Part shown: positions 22,765-30,845 of the stretch, piece after piece
Layout: every line of letters begins with the position of its first letter
Position numbering within the stretch: position 1 is the first letter of the stretch
Assembly (NCBI RefSeq): GCF_900110575.1
Contig: NZ_FOEF01000041.1
Span: forward strand, 1-32,084
DNA: 32,084 nucleotides
Source: Amycolatopsis saalfeldensis
GTDB taxonomy: Bacteria; Actinomycetota; Actinomycetes; Mycobacteriales; Pseudonocardiaceae
Reading direction: 5' to 3'
The notes under the pieces: model-generated
Databases searched by the model: none
Told to the model about the DNA's origin: nothing
The model's input: the letters and a program-made list of their open reading frames with translations, nothing else
Made by a program: the position numbers and the translations under genes

Positions 22765-24120
22765 ATGTCCGAGAGCCTCGAAACCAAGATCCGGCGGTCC
22801 GGCGGCCCGGCGGCGATGCTGCGTCGCACGCCGGGCGGCGCCCATCCCTTCCCGATCAAGAGCGAGCACTCGAACTGGCGCGACGAACAGGCGTCGTGGA
22901 AGGAGACCGCGGCCCTGTTCGACCAGTCCCACCACATGCTCGACGTCACGTTCACCGGCCCCGACGCGCACCGGCTGCTGAGCGATTACGGCGTCAACAG
23001 CTTCGGCGCGTTCGGCACCGACCGGGCCAAGCAGTACGTCGCCGTTCGCGAGGACGGCTACTTCGTCGGCGACGCGATCCTCTTCGGTATGGCGGACGAC
23101 AAGGTCAGCCTGGTCGGGGGAGGGTCGGTGCACGACTGGATCACGTTCCAGGCCGAGCAGGGCGGCTACCGCGTCGAGGTGACCCGCGACGAGAGCACGC
23201 CGCTGAACAAGGGACGGCGGCTGCTGTACCGCTACCAGTTGCAGGGCCCGGCGGCGCTGCGGATCGCGGAAAAGGCCCACGGCGGGCCGATCGACCGCAT
23301 CAGGTTCTTCCGCATGGGCCGGTTCACCGTCGCCGGGCGCACGGTGCGCGCGCTGAACCACACCATGACCGGCGTCCCCGGACTGGAGATGACCGGCCTC
23401 GAGCTGTTCGGGCCGCTGGAGGACGGGCCCGCCGTCCTGGAAGCGCTCCTGCGCGCGGGCGAGGAATTCGGCCTGCGCCAGGGCGGGGCGATCGCCTACT
23501 CCACGACGGCGCTGGAGTCGGGCTGGATCGGCCTGCCCGTCCCGGCGGTCTACTCCGGCGAATCCACCCGGGCGTTCCGCGAGTGGCTGGGCGCGGACAC
23601 GTCGTTCGCCGGCCGGGCCTGTCTCGGCGGCAGCTTCGATGCCGCCGACATCGAGGACTACTACCCGACGCCCTGGGACCTCGGCTACGGCAACGTCGTC
23701 AAGTTCGACCACGACTTCCTCGGCCGGTCGGCGCTCGAGCGGATGGCCGGGCAGCCGCACCGGCGCAAGGTCTGGCTGCGCTGGCACGACGAAGACGTCG
23801 CCCGGCTGCTGGCCGGCGGGCTCTTCGGCGGCAAGGCCCGCACGAAGTACCTGCAAGTGCCGTACGGCGTCTACGCGACCTTCCATTACGACACCGTCCG
23901 CGCCGGCGATCGGGTGGTCGGCATCTCCAACCGGACCGGCTACACCGTCAACGTCGGCGGCTGGTCGTCGCTGGCCATGATCGACGAAGCGGAGGCGGTC
24001 GACGGCGCCGAGGTCACCGTCGTGTGGGGCGAACCGGACGGCGGCTCGGCCAAGCCCGACGTCGAACACCACGTGCAGACGGAGGTCTGCGCGACCGTCA
24101 GCACCACTCCGCTCGCGTGA
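22765..24120 (+). CDS. THF-dependent aromatic O-demethylase (LigM/DesA-like, GcvT fold)
   Basis: A 451-residue GcvT/aminomethyltransferase-fold protein. The segments NWRDEQASWKETAALFDQSHHMLDV (about residues 37-61), LLSDYGVNSFGAFGTDRAKQYVAV, GYFVGDAILF and SLVGGGSVHDWI match the vanillate/3-O-methylgallate and syringate O-demethylases LigM and DesA of Sphingobium SYK-6. The reaction would move the methyl of an aryl methyl ether to tetrahydrofolate. The order demethylase-purU-metF-folD supports methyl-to-THF chemistry over glycine cleavage. The start is ATG 22765 with GAAGGGA upstream; ATG 22687 is in frame but lacks a ribosome site. Substrate unproven; DMSP or sarcosine demethylases share the fold. 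Confidence 0.85.
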   Translation: MSESLETKIRRSGGPAAMLRRTPGGAHPFPIKSEHSNWRDEQASWKETAALFDQSHHMLDVTFTGPDAHRLLSDYGVNSFGAFGTDRAKQYVAVREDGYFVGDAILFGMADDKVSLVGGGSVHDWITFQAEQGGYRVEVTRDESTPLNKGRRLLYRYQLQGPAALRIAEKAHGGPIDRIRFFRMGRFTVAGRTVRALNHTMTGVPGLEMTGLELFGPLEDGPAVLEALLRAGEEFGLRQGGAIAYSTTALESGWIGLPVPAVYSGESTRAFREWLGADTSFAGRACLGGSFDAADIEDYYPTPWDLGYGNVVKFDHDFLGRSALERMAGQPHRRKVWLRWHDEDVARLLAGGLFGGKARTKYLQVPYGVYATFHYDTVRAGDRVVGISNRTGYTVNVGGWSSLAMIDEAEAVDGAEVTVVWGEPDGGSAKPDVEHHVQTEVCATVSTTPLA

Positions 24121-24139
24121 CCGCCTCCGGGGAGCAGCC

Positions 24140-24994
24140 ATGTCCCACCTCGTGCTGACGCTGTCCTGCCCTGACCGCGCGGGCATCATCCAGACCGTCT
24201 CGGGCTTCGTGTTCGACCACGGCGGCAACGTCGTGGAAAGCCAGCAGTACGGCGATCGGCGCACCGGCCGCTTCTTCATGCGCGTGCAGTTCGAGGCCAT
24301 CGGCGACGCGTCTCTCGACCCGGAAGTCCTGCGCGGGGATTTCGCCCGCATCGCCGGCGTCTTCGGCATGGCCTGGCGCCTCACCGACGCGCGGGCCCGG
24401 CCGCGCGTGCTGATCATGGCCGGCACGCTCGGGCACTGCCTCAACGACCTGCTGTACCGGGCGAGCACCGGAGCGCTCGGCATCGACGTCGTCGCGGTCG
24501 TGTCCAACCATCCCGACCTGAGGCCGCTCGCCGAGCACAGCAACGTGCCCTTCCACCACATCCCGGTCACGGCCGAGACCAAGCCGGCCGCCGAACGCCG
24601 GCTGCTGGAGCTCGTCGAAGACCTCCAAGCCGACCTGGTGGTGCTGGCCCGCTACATGCAGATCCTGTCCGAGGACCTGTGCAAGCAGCTCGAGGGCCGG
24701 GCGATCAACATCCACCACTCGATGCTGCCCAGCTTCAAGGGCGCCCGGCCCTACCACCAGGCCTACGAGCGCGGCGTCAAGCTCGTCGGCGCCACCGCGC
24801 ACTACGTCACGACCGACCTCGACGAGGGGCCGATCATCGAGCAGGAACTCGCCCGGATCGACCACTCGATGTCGGCCGACGAGGTCGCCGCGCGGGGCCG
24901 CGACACCGAATGCCTCGCCCTCGCCCGCGCCGTCCACTGGCACACCACGAACCGCGTGCTGCTCGACGGGCACCGGACCGTCGTCTTCACCTGA
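24140..24994 (+). CDS. purU: Formyltetrahydrofolate deformylase
   Basis: Hydrolyses 10-formyl-THF to formate and THF. The 284-residue protein has an N-terminal ACT domain (LVLTLSCPDRAGIIQTVSGFVFDHGGNVVESQQY) and a formyltransferase-fold C-terminal domain. The catalytic trio is Asn190 and His192 in AINIHHSMLPSFKG, and Asp228 in TTDLDEGPII. The start is ATG 24140 with GGGGAG just upstream, 19 bases after the demethylase stop. In this operon it would recycle THF and release the aryl-methyl carbon as formate, the exit of the C1 branch. Confidence 0.95.
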   Translation: MSHLVLTLSCPDRAGIIQTVSGFVFDHGGNVVESQQYGDRRTGRFFMRVQFEAIGDASLDPEVLRGDFARIAGVFGMAWRLTDARARPRVLIMAGTLGHCLNDLLYRASTGALGIDVVAVVSNHPDLRPLAEHSNVPFHHIPVTAETKPAAERRLLELVEDLQADLVVLARYMQILSEDLCKQLEGRAINIHHSMLPSFKGARPYHQAYERGVKLVGATAHYVTTDLDEGPIIEQELARIDHSMSADEVAARGRDTECLALARAVHWHTTNRVLLDGHRTVVFT

Positions 24995-25022
24995 ACCCCG
25001 TTCCCCGCGAAGGAGGCACACC

Positions 25023-25868
25023 GTGTCCAGCGACGCCGTCGGCACGCTCGCCCGATCCACCGACATCGAAGTCATCCCCATGCGGGGAGCCGTCGAGAAG
25101 ATGCTCGCCGCTCCCGCGGGCACCAGTTTCACCATCACCTGCTCGCCCAAGCTCGGCCTCGACCGGACGGTCGAAACCGCCGAGAAGGTCGCCGGGCTCG
25201 GCTACCGGATCGTGCCCCATCTTGCCGCCCGTCAGGTCGAGAGCGCGGCCGCGCTGCGCGAGATCGTCGGCAGGCTCGGCCACGCCGGGGTCACGGACCT
25301 GTTTGTCATCGGCGGGGACGTCGAGGACCCGGCCGGGCCCTACTCGTGCGCCGCCGACCTGCTCGAGGCACTGGCGGCGATCGAGCACCCGATCACCCGG
25401 ATCGGCGTCGCCTGCTATCCCGAAGGCCACCCGTCGATCAGTGAGGAGGTGCTCGACGCGGACCTGCATCGCAAGCAGCGCCACGCCGGCTACCTGGTGA
25501 GCCAGCTGTGTTTCGACGCTCCCGCGCTCCTGCGCTGGCTGACGCGACAGCGGGCCTCCGGCCTCACCCTGCCGCTGCGCGTCGGCGTCGCGGGGCCGGT
25601 CCAGATCCGCAAGCTGATCGAGCTCTCGATGCGGATCGGCGTCGGCTCGTCGGTCCGGTACCTGACCAAGCAGCACGGCATGGTCAAGAACCTGTTGCGC
25701 GGCAACGCCTACCAGCCGGAGCAGCTGCTGTCCCGGCTCGGCGGCGAGGCCCAGCACCGGGCACTCGGCATCGAGGGACTGCACCTGTTCAGCTTCAACC
25801 AGATCGACCTCGCCACGGAGTGGCAGCGGCGGGCCACCACTCCGCCGGACCAGGCCGGCCTGGCCTGA
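25023..25868 (+). CDS. metF: Methylenetetrahydrofolate reductase-family protein, divergent
   Basis: A 281-residue MTHFR-fold barrel; in this operon it should oxidise 5-methyl-THF to 5,10-methylene-THF. Recognisable parts are the VIGGDVEDPAGPYSCAADLL strand-loop, the IGVACYPEGHPSI segment, the SQLCFDA strand and RVGVAGPVQIRKLI. The usual SFEFFPP opening is replaced by SFTITCSPK (residues 35-43), so the glutamate that acts as acid/base in E. coli MetF (Glu28) is Thr or Ile by my alignment. It resembles non-canonical actinobacterial MTHFR proteins more than E. coli MetF. GTG start 25023 with AAGGAGG upstream, 28 bases after purU. The next ORF follows at 25896. Confidence 0.8.
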   Translation: MSSDAVGTLARSTDIEVIPMRGAVEKMLAAPAGTSFTITCSPKLGLDRTVETAEKVAGLGYRIVPHLAARQVESAAALREIVGRLGHAGVTDLFVIGGDVEDPAGPYSCAADLLEALAAIEHPITRIGVACYPEGHPSISEEVLDADLHRKQRHAGYLVSQLCFDAPALLRWLTRQRASGLTLPLRVGVAGPVQIRKLIELSMRIGVGSSVRYLTKQHGMVKNLLRGNAYQPEQLLSRLGGEAQHRALGIEGLHLFSFNQIDLATEWQRRATTPPDQAGLA

Positions 25869-25895
25869 CCCGTTGCCGGGCAAGGAGAAGCCGCC

Positions 25896-26000
25896 ATGGC
25901 CGCCGAACCGGTACCGCTGCGACCGCCCATTCGGGACCGCCGTCGTCTCGCCTCGACCGTACAACGCGGTCACCGGCCCGATCCCGAGGTGAACACCTGA
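25896..26000 (+). CDS. Small 34-residue ORF coupled to folD
   Basis: In the 131-base gap between metF and folD an ORF begins ATG 25896, with AAGGAGAA (25882-25889) 6 bases upstream, and ends at TGA 25998-26000. Its last base is the first base of the folD ATG (TGATG overlap). It encodes MAAEPVPLRPPIRDRRRLAS and then 14 more residues, rich in Arg and Pro. No family is known to me. It may be a small protein or, more likely, a translational coupling leader for folD. The codons are ordinary for the region; a comparison with relatives is needed to tell if it is conserved. Confidence 0.5.
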   Translation: MAAEPVPLRPPIRDRRRLASTVQRGHRPDPEVNT

Positions 26001-26854
26001 TGCCCCCTGCCCGGTTGTTGTATGGGAAGCCCGTCGCCGAAGCCGTCCTCGGCGAGGTGCGGGCCGGAGTCACCGCGCTTCGGGAGAAGGGCGTCGTGCC
26101 GAGCCTGGCCACGATCCTCGTCGGGGACGACGACGCGAGCGCGGGCTACATCCGGATCAAGCAGCGGCAGGCCGCGGAGCTGGGCATCCGCTCACCGCAC
26201 ACCCACATCGCGGCGGCCGGGACGCAGGAGCAGCTGTCGGAAGCGATCCTCGCCTACAACGCCGACCCCGGCGTGCACGGGATCCTGATCCAGTACCCGG
26301 TGCCGGGCCACCTCGACTACGACGCCGCACTGTCGCTTGTGGACCCGGGCAAGGACGTCGACGGGATGCACCCGGTCAACCTGGGACGCCTCGCGATCGG
26401 GCTGCCGGGACCGCTGCCCTGCACCCCGGCGGGCATCGAGCGGCTCCTCGCGTTCCACGGGGTCCCCGTGGCCGGGCGCGACGTCGTGATCCTCGGGCGG
26501 GGCGCCACCCTCGGCCGCCCGCTCGCCCTGCTGCTCGCGCAGAAACGCCCGACGGCGAACGCCGCGGTCACCGTTGTCCACAGTGGAGTGCCCGACTGGG
26601 CGCGCCACACCAGGCGCGCGGACATCCTCATCGCCGCCGCCGGAGTGCCCGGCATCATCCAGCCCGAGCACGTGAAACCCGGCGCCGTCGTGATCGGCGG
26701 CGGCGTGCGGTACGAAGGCCGCCGCCTGCTGCCCGACGTCGACGAGCGGTGCGCCGAAGTGGCGAGCGCCATCACCCCACGAGTCGGCGGCGTCGGGCCC
26801 ACCACGGTGGCCATGCTGTTCCACAACGTGATCACCGCCGCCGAGCGGTCCTGA
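26000..26854 (+). CDS. folD: Methylene-THF dehydrogenase/methenyl-THF cyclohydrolase, divergent paralogue
   Basis: Converts 5,10-methylene-THF to 10-formyl-THF in two steps. The 284-residue product keeps catalytic Tyr50 and Lys54 (YIRIK), the KDVDGMHPVN segment with Asp121, and TPRVGGVGPTT at the C-terminus. The nucleotide part deviates: GRGATLGRP instead of the usual GRSxxVGxP, and IGGGVRY instead of IDVG. QYPVP replaces QLPLP. So this is likely a specialised catabolic copy with possibly altered cofactor use. Starts in the TGATG overlap with the small ORF. Together with the preceding genes it completes oxidation of an aryl methyl group to formate. Confidence 0.9.
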   Translation: MPPARLLYGKPVAEAVLGEVRAGVTALREKGVVPSLATILVGDDDASAGYIRIKQRQAAELGIRSPHTHIAAAGTQEQLSEAILAYNADPGVHGILIQYPVPGHLDYDAALSLVDPGKDVDGMHPVNLGRLAIGLPGPLPCTPAGIERLLAFHGVPVAGRDVVILGRGATLGRPLALLLAQKRPTANAAVTVVHSGVPDWARHTRRADILIAAAGVPGIIQPEHVKPGAVVIGGGVRYEGRRLLPDVDERCAEVASAITPRVGGVGPTTVAMLFHNVITAAERS

Positions 26855-26909
26855 CTGCCGCCGTGCCGTAGCGCGCGTGTGTTCGGCACAGCCGCGCGGA
26901 TCGAGCTCG

Positions 26910-27297
26910 CCGTGGCGGTACCCCCAGCGCCACCAAGGCGCAGTCCGCGATCGCAGCGATCAGAGATCGTGATCGCCCGCGCTTGTGACTCGTCGTCGTG
27001 AACTCCGGCCCGAGCACCGGGGTGAACCAGGCCGGCCGGAGTCAGCCGGCTCACCGCGGACTGCAGGCTTTCCGTCAGAATGGCGCCGATCCGCTTGAGC
27101 GCGATCGCCGGCCCGCTCGAAACGAGGAACCGCTGCCCGGCGGCGACGTCGTCCTCGTTTTCCACGTGCTCCACCTGAACGGGTGAGGCCACGTGCAACA
27201 CGAAATCGCACCCGGCGACCGCGTCGGCCCACCCGGCGCCGCCCGGCGATGAAACCGGATCCGCCGGTGACGAGAACACGCTGCGGGTAACCCTTCA
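26910..27297 (-). pseudogene. Decayed NAD-dependent reductase/epimerase (SDR, dihydroflavonol reductase-like)
   Basis: Reading the minus strand from 27297, RVLVTGGSGFIAG (the nucleotide loop of extended SDRs) is followed, after a frameshift and loss of about 50 codons, by GWADAVAGCDFVLHVASP and EHVENEDDV. The large middle is then missing, and RFLVSSGPAIALKRIGAILTESL follows, as in the C-terminal part of such reductases. A further frame change gives SLIAAIADCALVALGV, the family's C-terminal end. At least two frameshifts and two deletions make it non-functional. It is divergent from the XRE regulator at 27385. The remaining gap 26855-26909 and 27298-27384 shows nothing clear. Confidence 0.75.
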
Positions 27298-27384
27298 GGC
27301 CGTCAGCGGCCCGCGCCGGTGCCCCGGCGATCCTGGGGGTGAGAGGACCAGGCGAGCGCCCGCCCCGCGGATTATCGTGAGAAC

Positions 27385-28242
27385 ATGACCGACGAGCCGA
27401 ATCTGCTGGGCGATTACCTGCGCGCCCGCCGTGAGCTGCTCTCCCCGGAGCAGGCGGGCATTCCCGTGATCGGGGTGCGGCGGGTGCCGGGCTTGCGCCG
27501 CGAAGAGGTCGGCATGCTGGCCGGGATCAGCGCCGACTACTACCTGCGCCTGGAACAAGGGCGTGACCGCAACCCGTCGCGGCAGGTCCTCGAGTCCATC
27601 GCCCGTGTGCTGCAACTCGACGACGACACCACGGCGTACCTGATCGGCCTCGCCGGCCCCAAGCCGGCGCGCACGCGGCGGCCCCGGAAGGAGAAGGTCC
27701 CGCCGGGCATCGTCAAGTTCCTGGCGGCGCTTCCGCTGCCCGCGTTCGTCGAAGGCCGTTACCTCGACGTCCTGGCCGCCAACCCGCTGGCCGCGGCGCT
27801 TTCGCCGCGCCTGGTGGCCGGGGCGAACCGGCTGCGCGACGTGTTCCTCGACCCGGCCGAGCGGGCCCTGTTCGTGGATTGGGAGCTGGCCTCGCAAGGC
27901 CTGGTCGCCGGCTTCCGCCAGTCCGTCGGCACCAGCGCCGACGACCCCCGGTTCATCGAGCTGGTGGGGGAGCTTTCCCTGGCCAGCCCTCGTTTCCGGC
28001 AGTTGTGGGCCCGCCACGACGTGGCGAGCCGGCGGGGGGCGAGCATGCGGTTCGACCATCCGCAGCTCGGTGAACTCACGCTGAATCGGGAGAAGCTCGC
28101 GGTCAGTGAGGCGCCGGGCCTGATGCTCGCCGTCTACCACCCCGACCCCGGCACCGATTCGGCCGACAAGCTGGCCCTGCTCGGGTCCACGCTGCCGGCC
28201 CCGGCCGAATCCCGCGACTCGACTGTCCACACCAGACAGTGA
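27385..28242 (+). CDS. XRE-family regulator (MmyB-like ligand domain)
   Basis: A 285-residue regulator with an N-terminal helix-turn-helix (LGDYLRARRELLSP ... VPGLRREEVGMLAGISADYYLRLEQGRDRNPSRQVLESIARVL, about residues 8-80) and an MmyB-type PAS-like C-terminal domain (about 105-265) with FVEGRYLDVLAANPLAAALSP and FDHPQLGELTLNREKLAVSEAPGLMLAVYHPDPGT. In actinomycetes it usually sits next to an SDR gene that it controls; here the divergent reductase is a pseudogene and the downstream genes include an SDR. Frame and codons look intact. Confidence 0.9.
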   Translation: MTDEPNLLGDYLRARRELLSPEQAGIPVIGVRRVPGLRREEVGMLAGISADYYLRLEQGRDRNPSRQVLESIARVLQLDDDTTAYLIGLAGPKPARTRRPRKEKVPPGIVKFLAALPLPAFVEGRYLDVLAANPLAAALSPRLVAGANRLRDVFLDPAERALFVDWELASQGLVAGFRQSVGTSADDPRFIELVGELSLASPRFRQLWARHDVASRRGASMRFDHPQLGELTLNREKLAVSEAPGLMLAVYHPDPGTDSADKLALLGSTLPAPAESRDSTVHTRQ

Positions 28243-28244
28243 CA

Positions 28245-28500
28245 ACGGGACTGACGGAATCGCCGACAGCCGGCTGGCCGGGCTGGGAGCCGGCGGCCGC
28301 GTGTGATGTCGTCGGGCTGTGCGTCACGACCGACGAGGACGTGCTGAACCAGGTCACCGGCGGCCTGCGGAAGGTCGCGGTCCGGCTGGTGCTGAAGCTG
28401 GGCAGTGCGGGCAGCACCGCGCTGAATCTGCTCAACACCATGGTGACCCCCGACAACGTCGCGCACCTGTCCGGCGCCGACCCGGCCGCCGGCGCAGCTC
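28245..28500 (+). pseudogene. Fragment of a 6-phosphogluconate/3-hydroxyisobutyrate dehydrogenase-like gene
   Basis: Between the XRE gene and the SDR at 28545 the frame reads ACDVVGLCVTTDEDVLNQVTGGL, characteristic of the NAD domain of beta-hydroxyacid dehydrogenases. The next stretch, VRLVLKLGSAGSTALNLLNT, resembles the middle-to-helical-domain part of the same family, with about 70 residues missing between. There is no N-terminal nucleotide loop and no C-terminus. It stays in frame with the downstream SDR, so an annotation pipeline may fuse the two. Confidence 0.5.
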
Positions 28501-28544
28501 AACCCGTGACGTACTCGAATGACAACCGAAAGGGAACACTCCGC

Positions 28545-29324
28545 ATGAGCAAGCTGGCACTGGTCACCGGGGCCACCTCCGGAATCGGCAAAGCCTTCGC
28601 CGAACGCCTGGCCGGCGACGGTTACGACCTGGTGGTCGTCGGCCGGCGGCAGGAGCGGCTGGCGGAGTTCGCCGCCGCCCACCCGCAGGTCGAGGTCCGC
28701 ACCGTGGCCGCCGACCTCTCCACCGACGCGGGCATCGACGCCGTTGCCCAGGTCTGCTCCGGCGAGCCCCTGGACCTGCTGGTGAACAACGCGGGCGTCG
28801 CGCACTACATGCCGCTCGCCGAACTGCCCGCCGAGAAGGCCCGCGAACTGGTCAACGTCAAGGTTCTCGCGCCCACCCTGCTCGCGCGCGCCGCGGTCGG
28901 CGGCATGGTGGAGCGCGGCCGGGGCGCCATCGTCAACGTGGCCGGCATGATCGCGTTCAGCGGGCCCGCGCCCCACTCCCAGATGCCCCGCCGCGCCGTG
29001 TACGCCGGCACGCTCGCCCACCTGGTCGCCCTGTCCCAGACCCTCAGCGCCGAACTCGAAGGCACCGGCGTCCGGGTCCAGGTCGTGTGCCCCGGCGTGG
29101 TCGCCACCGAATTCCACGAGCGCCAGGGCCTGGACCTGAGCGCCGTCCCCCGGATGAGCGCGGGCGACCTCGTCACCGCCGCCTTGCGCGGCCTGGAACT
29201 CGGCGAGGTCGTCTGCGCTCCCGGGGTCGAGGACGCGAGCCTCCTCGACGCCGTTTTCCGAGCCGATCTGGCGGCTTTCGCCGGGCAGAGCCCCGAACTC
29301 GCCACCCGCTACCGGGCCGGCTGA
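28545..29324 (+). CDS. SDR-fold protein with degenerate active site
   Basis: A 259-residue short-chain dehydrogenase fold: LALVTGATSGIGKAF (residues 4-18), LDLLVNNAGVAHY and VVCPGVVATEF. In the active site Tyr153 is kept but the Lys four residues on is Leu157 (YAGTL), and the usual Ser of VNVSS is lost (VNVAG). The start is ATG 28545 with AAAGGG upstream; the frame is open back to 28239 but that part is the dehydrogenase fragment. Neighbouring genes on both sides are decayed, so this may be an early stage of decay or a non-catalytic protein. Confidence 0.8.
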   Translation: MSKLALVTGATSGIGKAFAERLAGDGYDLVVVGRRQERLAEFAAAHPQVEVRTVAADLSTDAGIDAVAQVCSGEPLDLLVNNAGVAHYMPLAELPAEKARELVNVKVLAPTLLARAAVGGMVERGRGAIVNVAGMIAFSGPAPHSQMPRRAVYAGTLAHLVALSQTLSAELEGTGVRVQVVCPGVVATEFHERQGLDLSAVPRMSAGDLVTAALRGLELGEVVCAPGVEDASLLDAVFRADLAAFAGQSPELATRYRAG

Positions 29325-29329
29325 GCGCG

Positions 29330-29899
29330 GCTACCGGAGTAGATCTGGAAGACATGGGGCGCGTCCGCGACGACGTCGAGGATCACGTCGACACCGGCGT
29401 CGCGGGCGCGCTCGACCATCCGGGTAGAGCGGCGCGAGGGCTTCCGCGACGGCGCGGCGAGAACGCGACGATGGCCGCCGGCATGGGCAGCCCGGCCTCC
29501 CTCGGCTTGAGCAGCGTCGTCACGGTCAGGCCGCCGCCCGCGAACACGATCGCCGAGGGTCCGTGCCGGCATCGAGCAACGCGCGGTACGCCGTCAAACC
29601 GTCCTCGATGCAGCGGGGAACGGGTGCTCGGGGGCGAGGCGGTAATCCGGCGAACAAGCCCGGAAACCGGTGCGCGTCACCAGATGCGCGGTCAGGAAAA
29701 GCTCCGTCTCCGGAGATCCGGCCACATATCCGCCACCGTGGAAGAACAGCACACTACCGGGGCGTGATTCCCCGGCCGGTTCGATGAGCAATGCGCGCAG
29801 ACCGCCGAGGTCCACCTCGGTCGTGCGGATTCCGTCCGGGACCGGCCACGCACTCATCAGCGCCGCGTATCCGGCCCGCTGCTCCGCGGCCCCTGTCAC
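29330..29899 (-). pseudogene. Decayed HSL-family alpha/beta hydrolase
   Basis: From GTG 29899 the minus strand reads an esterase N-terminus with LFFHGGGYVAGSPETELFLTAHLV and DYRLAPEHPFPA, then a frameshift stops it at 29594. In another frame it goes on IEDGLTAYRALLDAGTDP, then AIVFAGGGLTVTTLLKPREAGLPMPAAIVAFSP, where the expected GDSAGGG elbow is reduced to GGG, so the nucleophile Ser is deleted. After more losses ERARDAGVDVILDVVADAPHVFQIYSG gives the His-containing C-terminal segment. At least three lesions. It explains the 589 bases without an intact gene between 29325 and 29913. Confidence 0.8.
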
Positions 29900-29913
29900 C
29901 CCCAGGGATCGCG

Positions 29914-30690
29914 TCAGTTCCAGCCGCCGTCGGATTCGATGGTGGCGCCGGTGATATAGGACGCTTCGTCGGAAAGCAGAAACGCGACCACGGCGGCGAT
30001 TTCCTCGGGCCGGCCCAAGCGGCCGAATGCGCTCATCGAGCGGATGAGCGATTCGAACGGCACCTCGGCGAGCGCGGGATGGGTGTAGTCGGCGGCATAG
30101 CGGGTTGCCATGCGGGTGGCGGTGGCGCCGGGGGAGATCGCGTTGATGGCGATGTTCCGCTCGGCCAGTTCGGGGGCCAGATTCCGCACCATGGCCGGGA
30201 TGGCGGCTTTGCTCGCCGCGTAGAGGGCGTGGTGGTGTACGGCCAGGCGCGTGCTGACCGAGGCGCTCAGCACGATCCGGCCGCCGTCGGTCATCGCGGC
30301 GACCGCGGCCTGGGTGACGAACAGCTGTCCGGCCACGTTGGTCTGGAAGAGGTGGTCGAAGTCGGCCTGGGTGATGGTTTCCAGCGCGCCGAAGTGCTCG
30401 ACGCCGGCATTGCTGACGAGCAGGTCCAGGCCGCCGAACTCGGACACCACCGCGCCGGCCAGCTCGTGGGCCTGCACCGCGTCGCTGACGTCGGCCTGGA
30501 ACGCCGAAGCGACACTCCCGTCGCCGCGCAGTTCGTCGACGAGCGCATCGGCGGCGGCTTGGTCGGAGCGGTAGTTGACCGCGACGGCCGCTCCCTGCGC
30601 GGCAAGCCGCCGCGCGATCGCGGCGCCGATGCCGCTGCTGCCTCCGGTGACCAGGACCCGCTTGCCCGCCAGGCTTGCCGTTGACGTCAT
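29914..30690 (-). CDS. Short-chain dehydrogenase/reductase
   Basis: A 258-residue classical SDR with VLVTGGSSGIGAAIARRL (residues 12-29), LLVSNAGVEHF, the catalytic Ser (IVLSASVS) and Tyr157-x-x-x-Lys161 (YAASKAAI), and SPGATATRM. The C-terminus SYITGATIESDGGWN is typical of FabG-like 3-oxoacyl or sugar dehydrogenases. NADPH preference is suggested by NYRSD after the second strand. The start is ATG 30690, with GAGGT 8 bases upstream; the frame is open to 30744. Divergent from the MarR gene. Confidence 0.9.
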   Translation of the reverse strand: MTSTASLAGKRVLVTGGSSGIGAAIARRLAAQGAAVAVNYRSDQAAADALVDELRGDGSVASAFQADVSDAVQAHELAGAVVSEFGGLDLLVSNAGVEHFGALETITQADFDHLFQTNVAGQLFVTQAAVAAMTDGGRIVLSASVSTRLAVHHHALYAASKAAIPAMVRNLAPELAERNIAINAISPGATATRMATRYAADYTHPALAEVPFESLIRSMSAFGRLGRPEEIAAVVAFLLSDEASYITGATIESDGGWN

Positions 30691-30845
30691 GACGCTACCT
30701 CTGTTCTTTTCAGTTTGATCAGGTACATTTACTAACTTACCCATACGGCGGCGCTGATGGCAACTGGCCCGGAGGCTCGGCTCGGCGCCGTTGACGTAGG
30801 GTGTGAACCTCGTGGGATCCGGTGGGCGATGGAGTCGAGAGCGGT

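Noticed and set aside
28239..28544. Long N-terminal domain of the SDR at 28545
   Set aside because: The stretch matches a different family (beta-hydroxyacid dehydrogenase) in broken form, and a ribosome site precedes ATG 28545.
30750..30800. Third copy of the 62-bp catabolic promoter element
   Set aside because: AACTGGC and GGCTCGG occur near 30760-30785 but spacing and the CCGATA part do not match; likely chance in GC-rich DNA.
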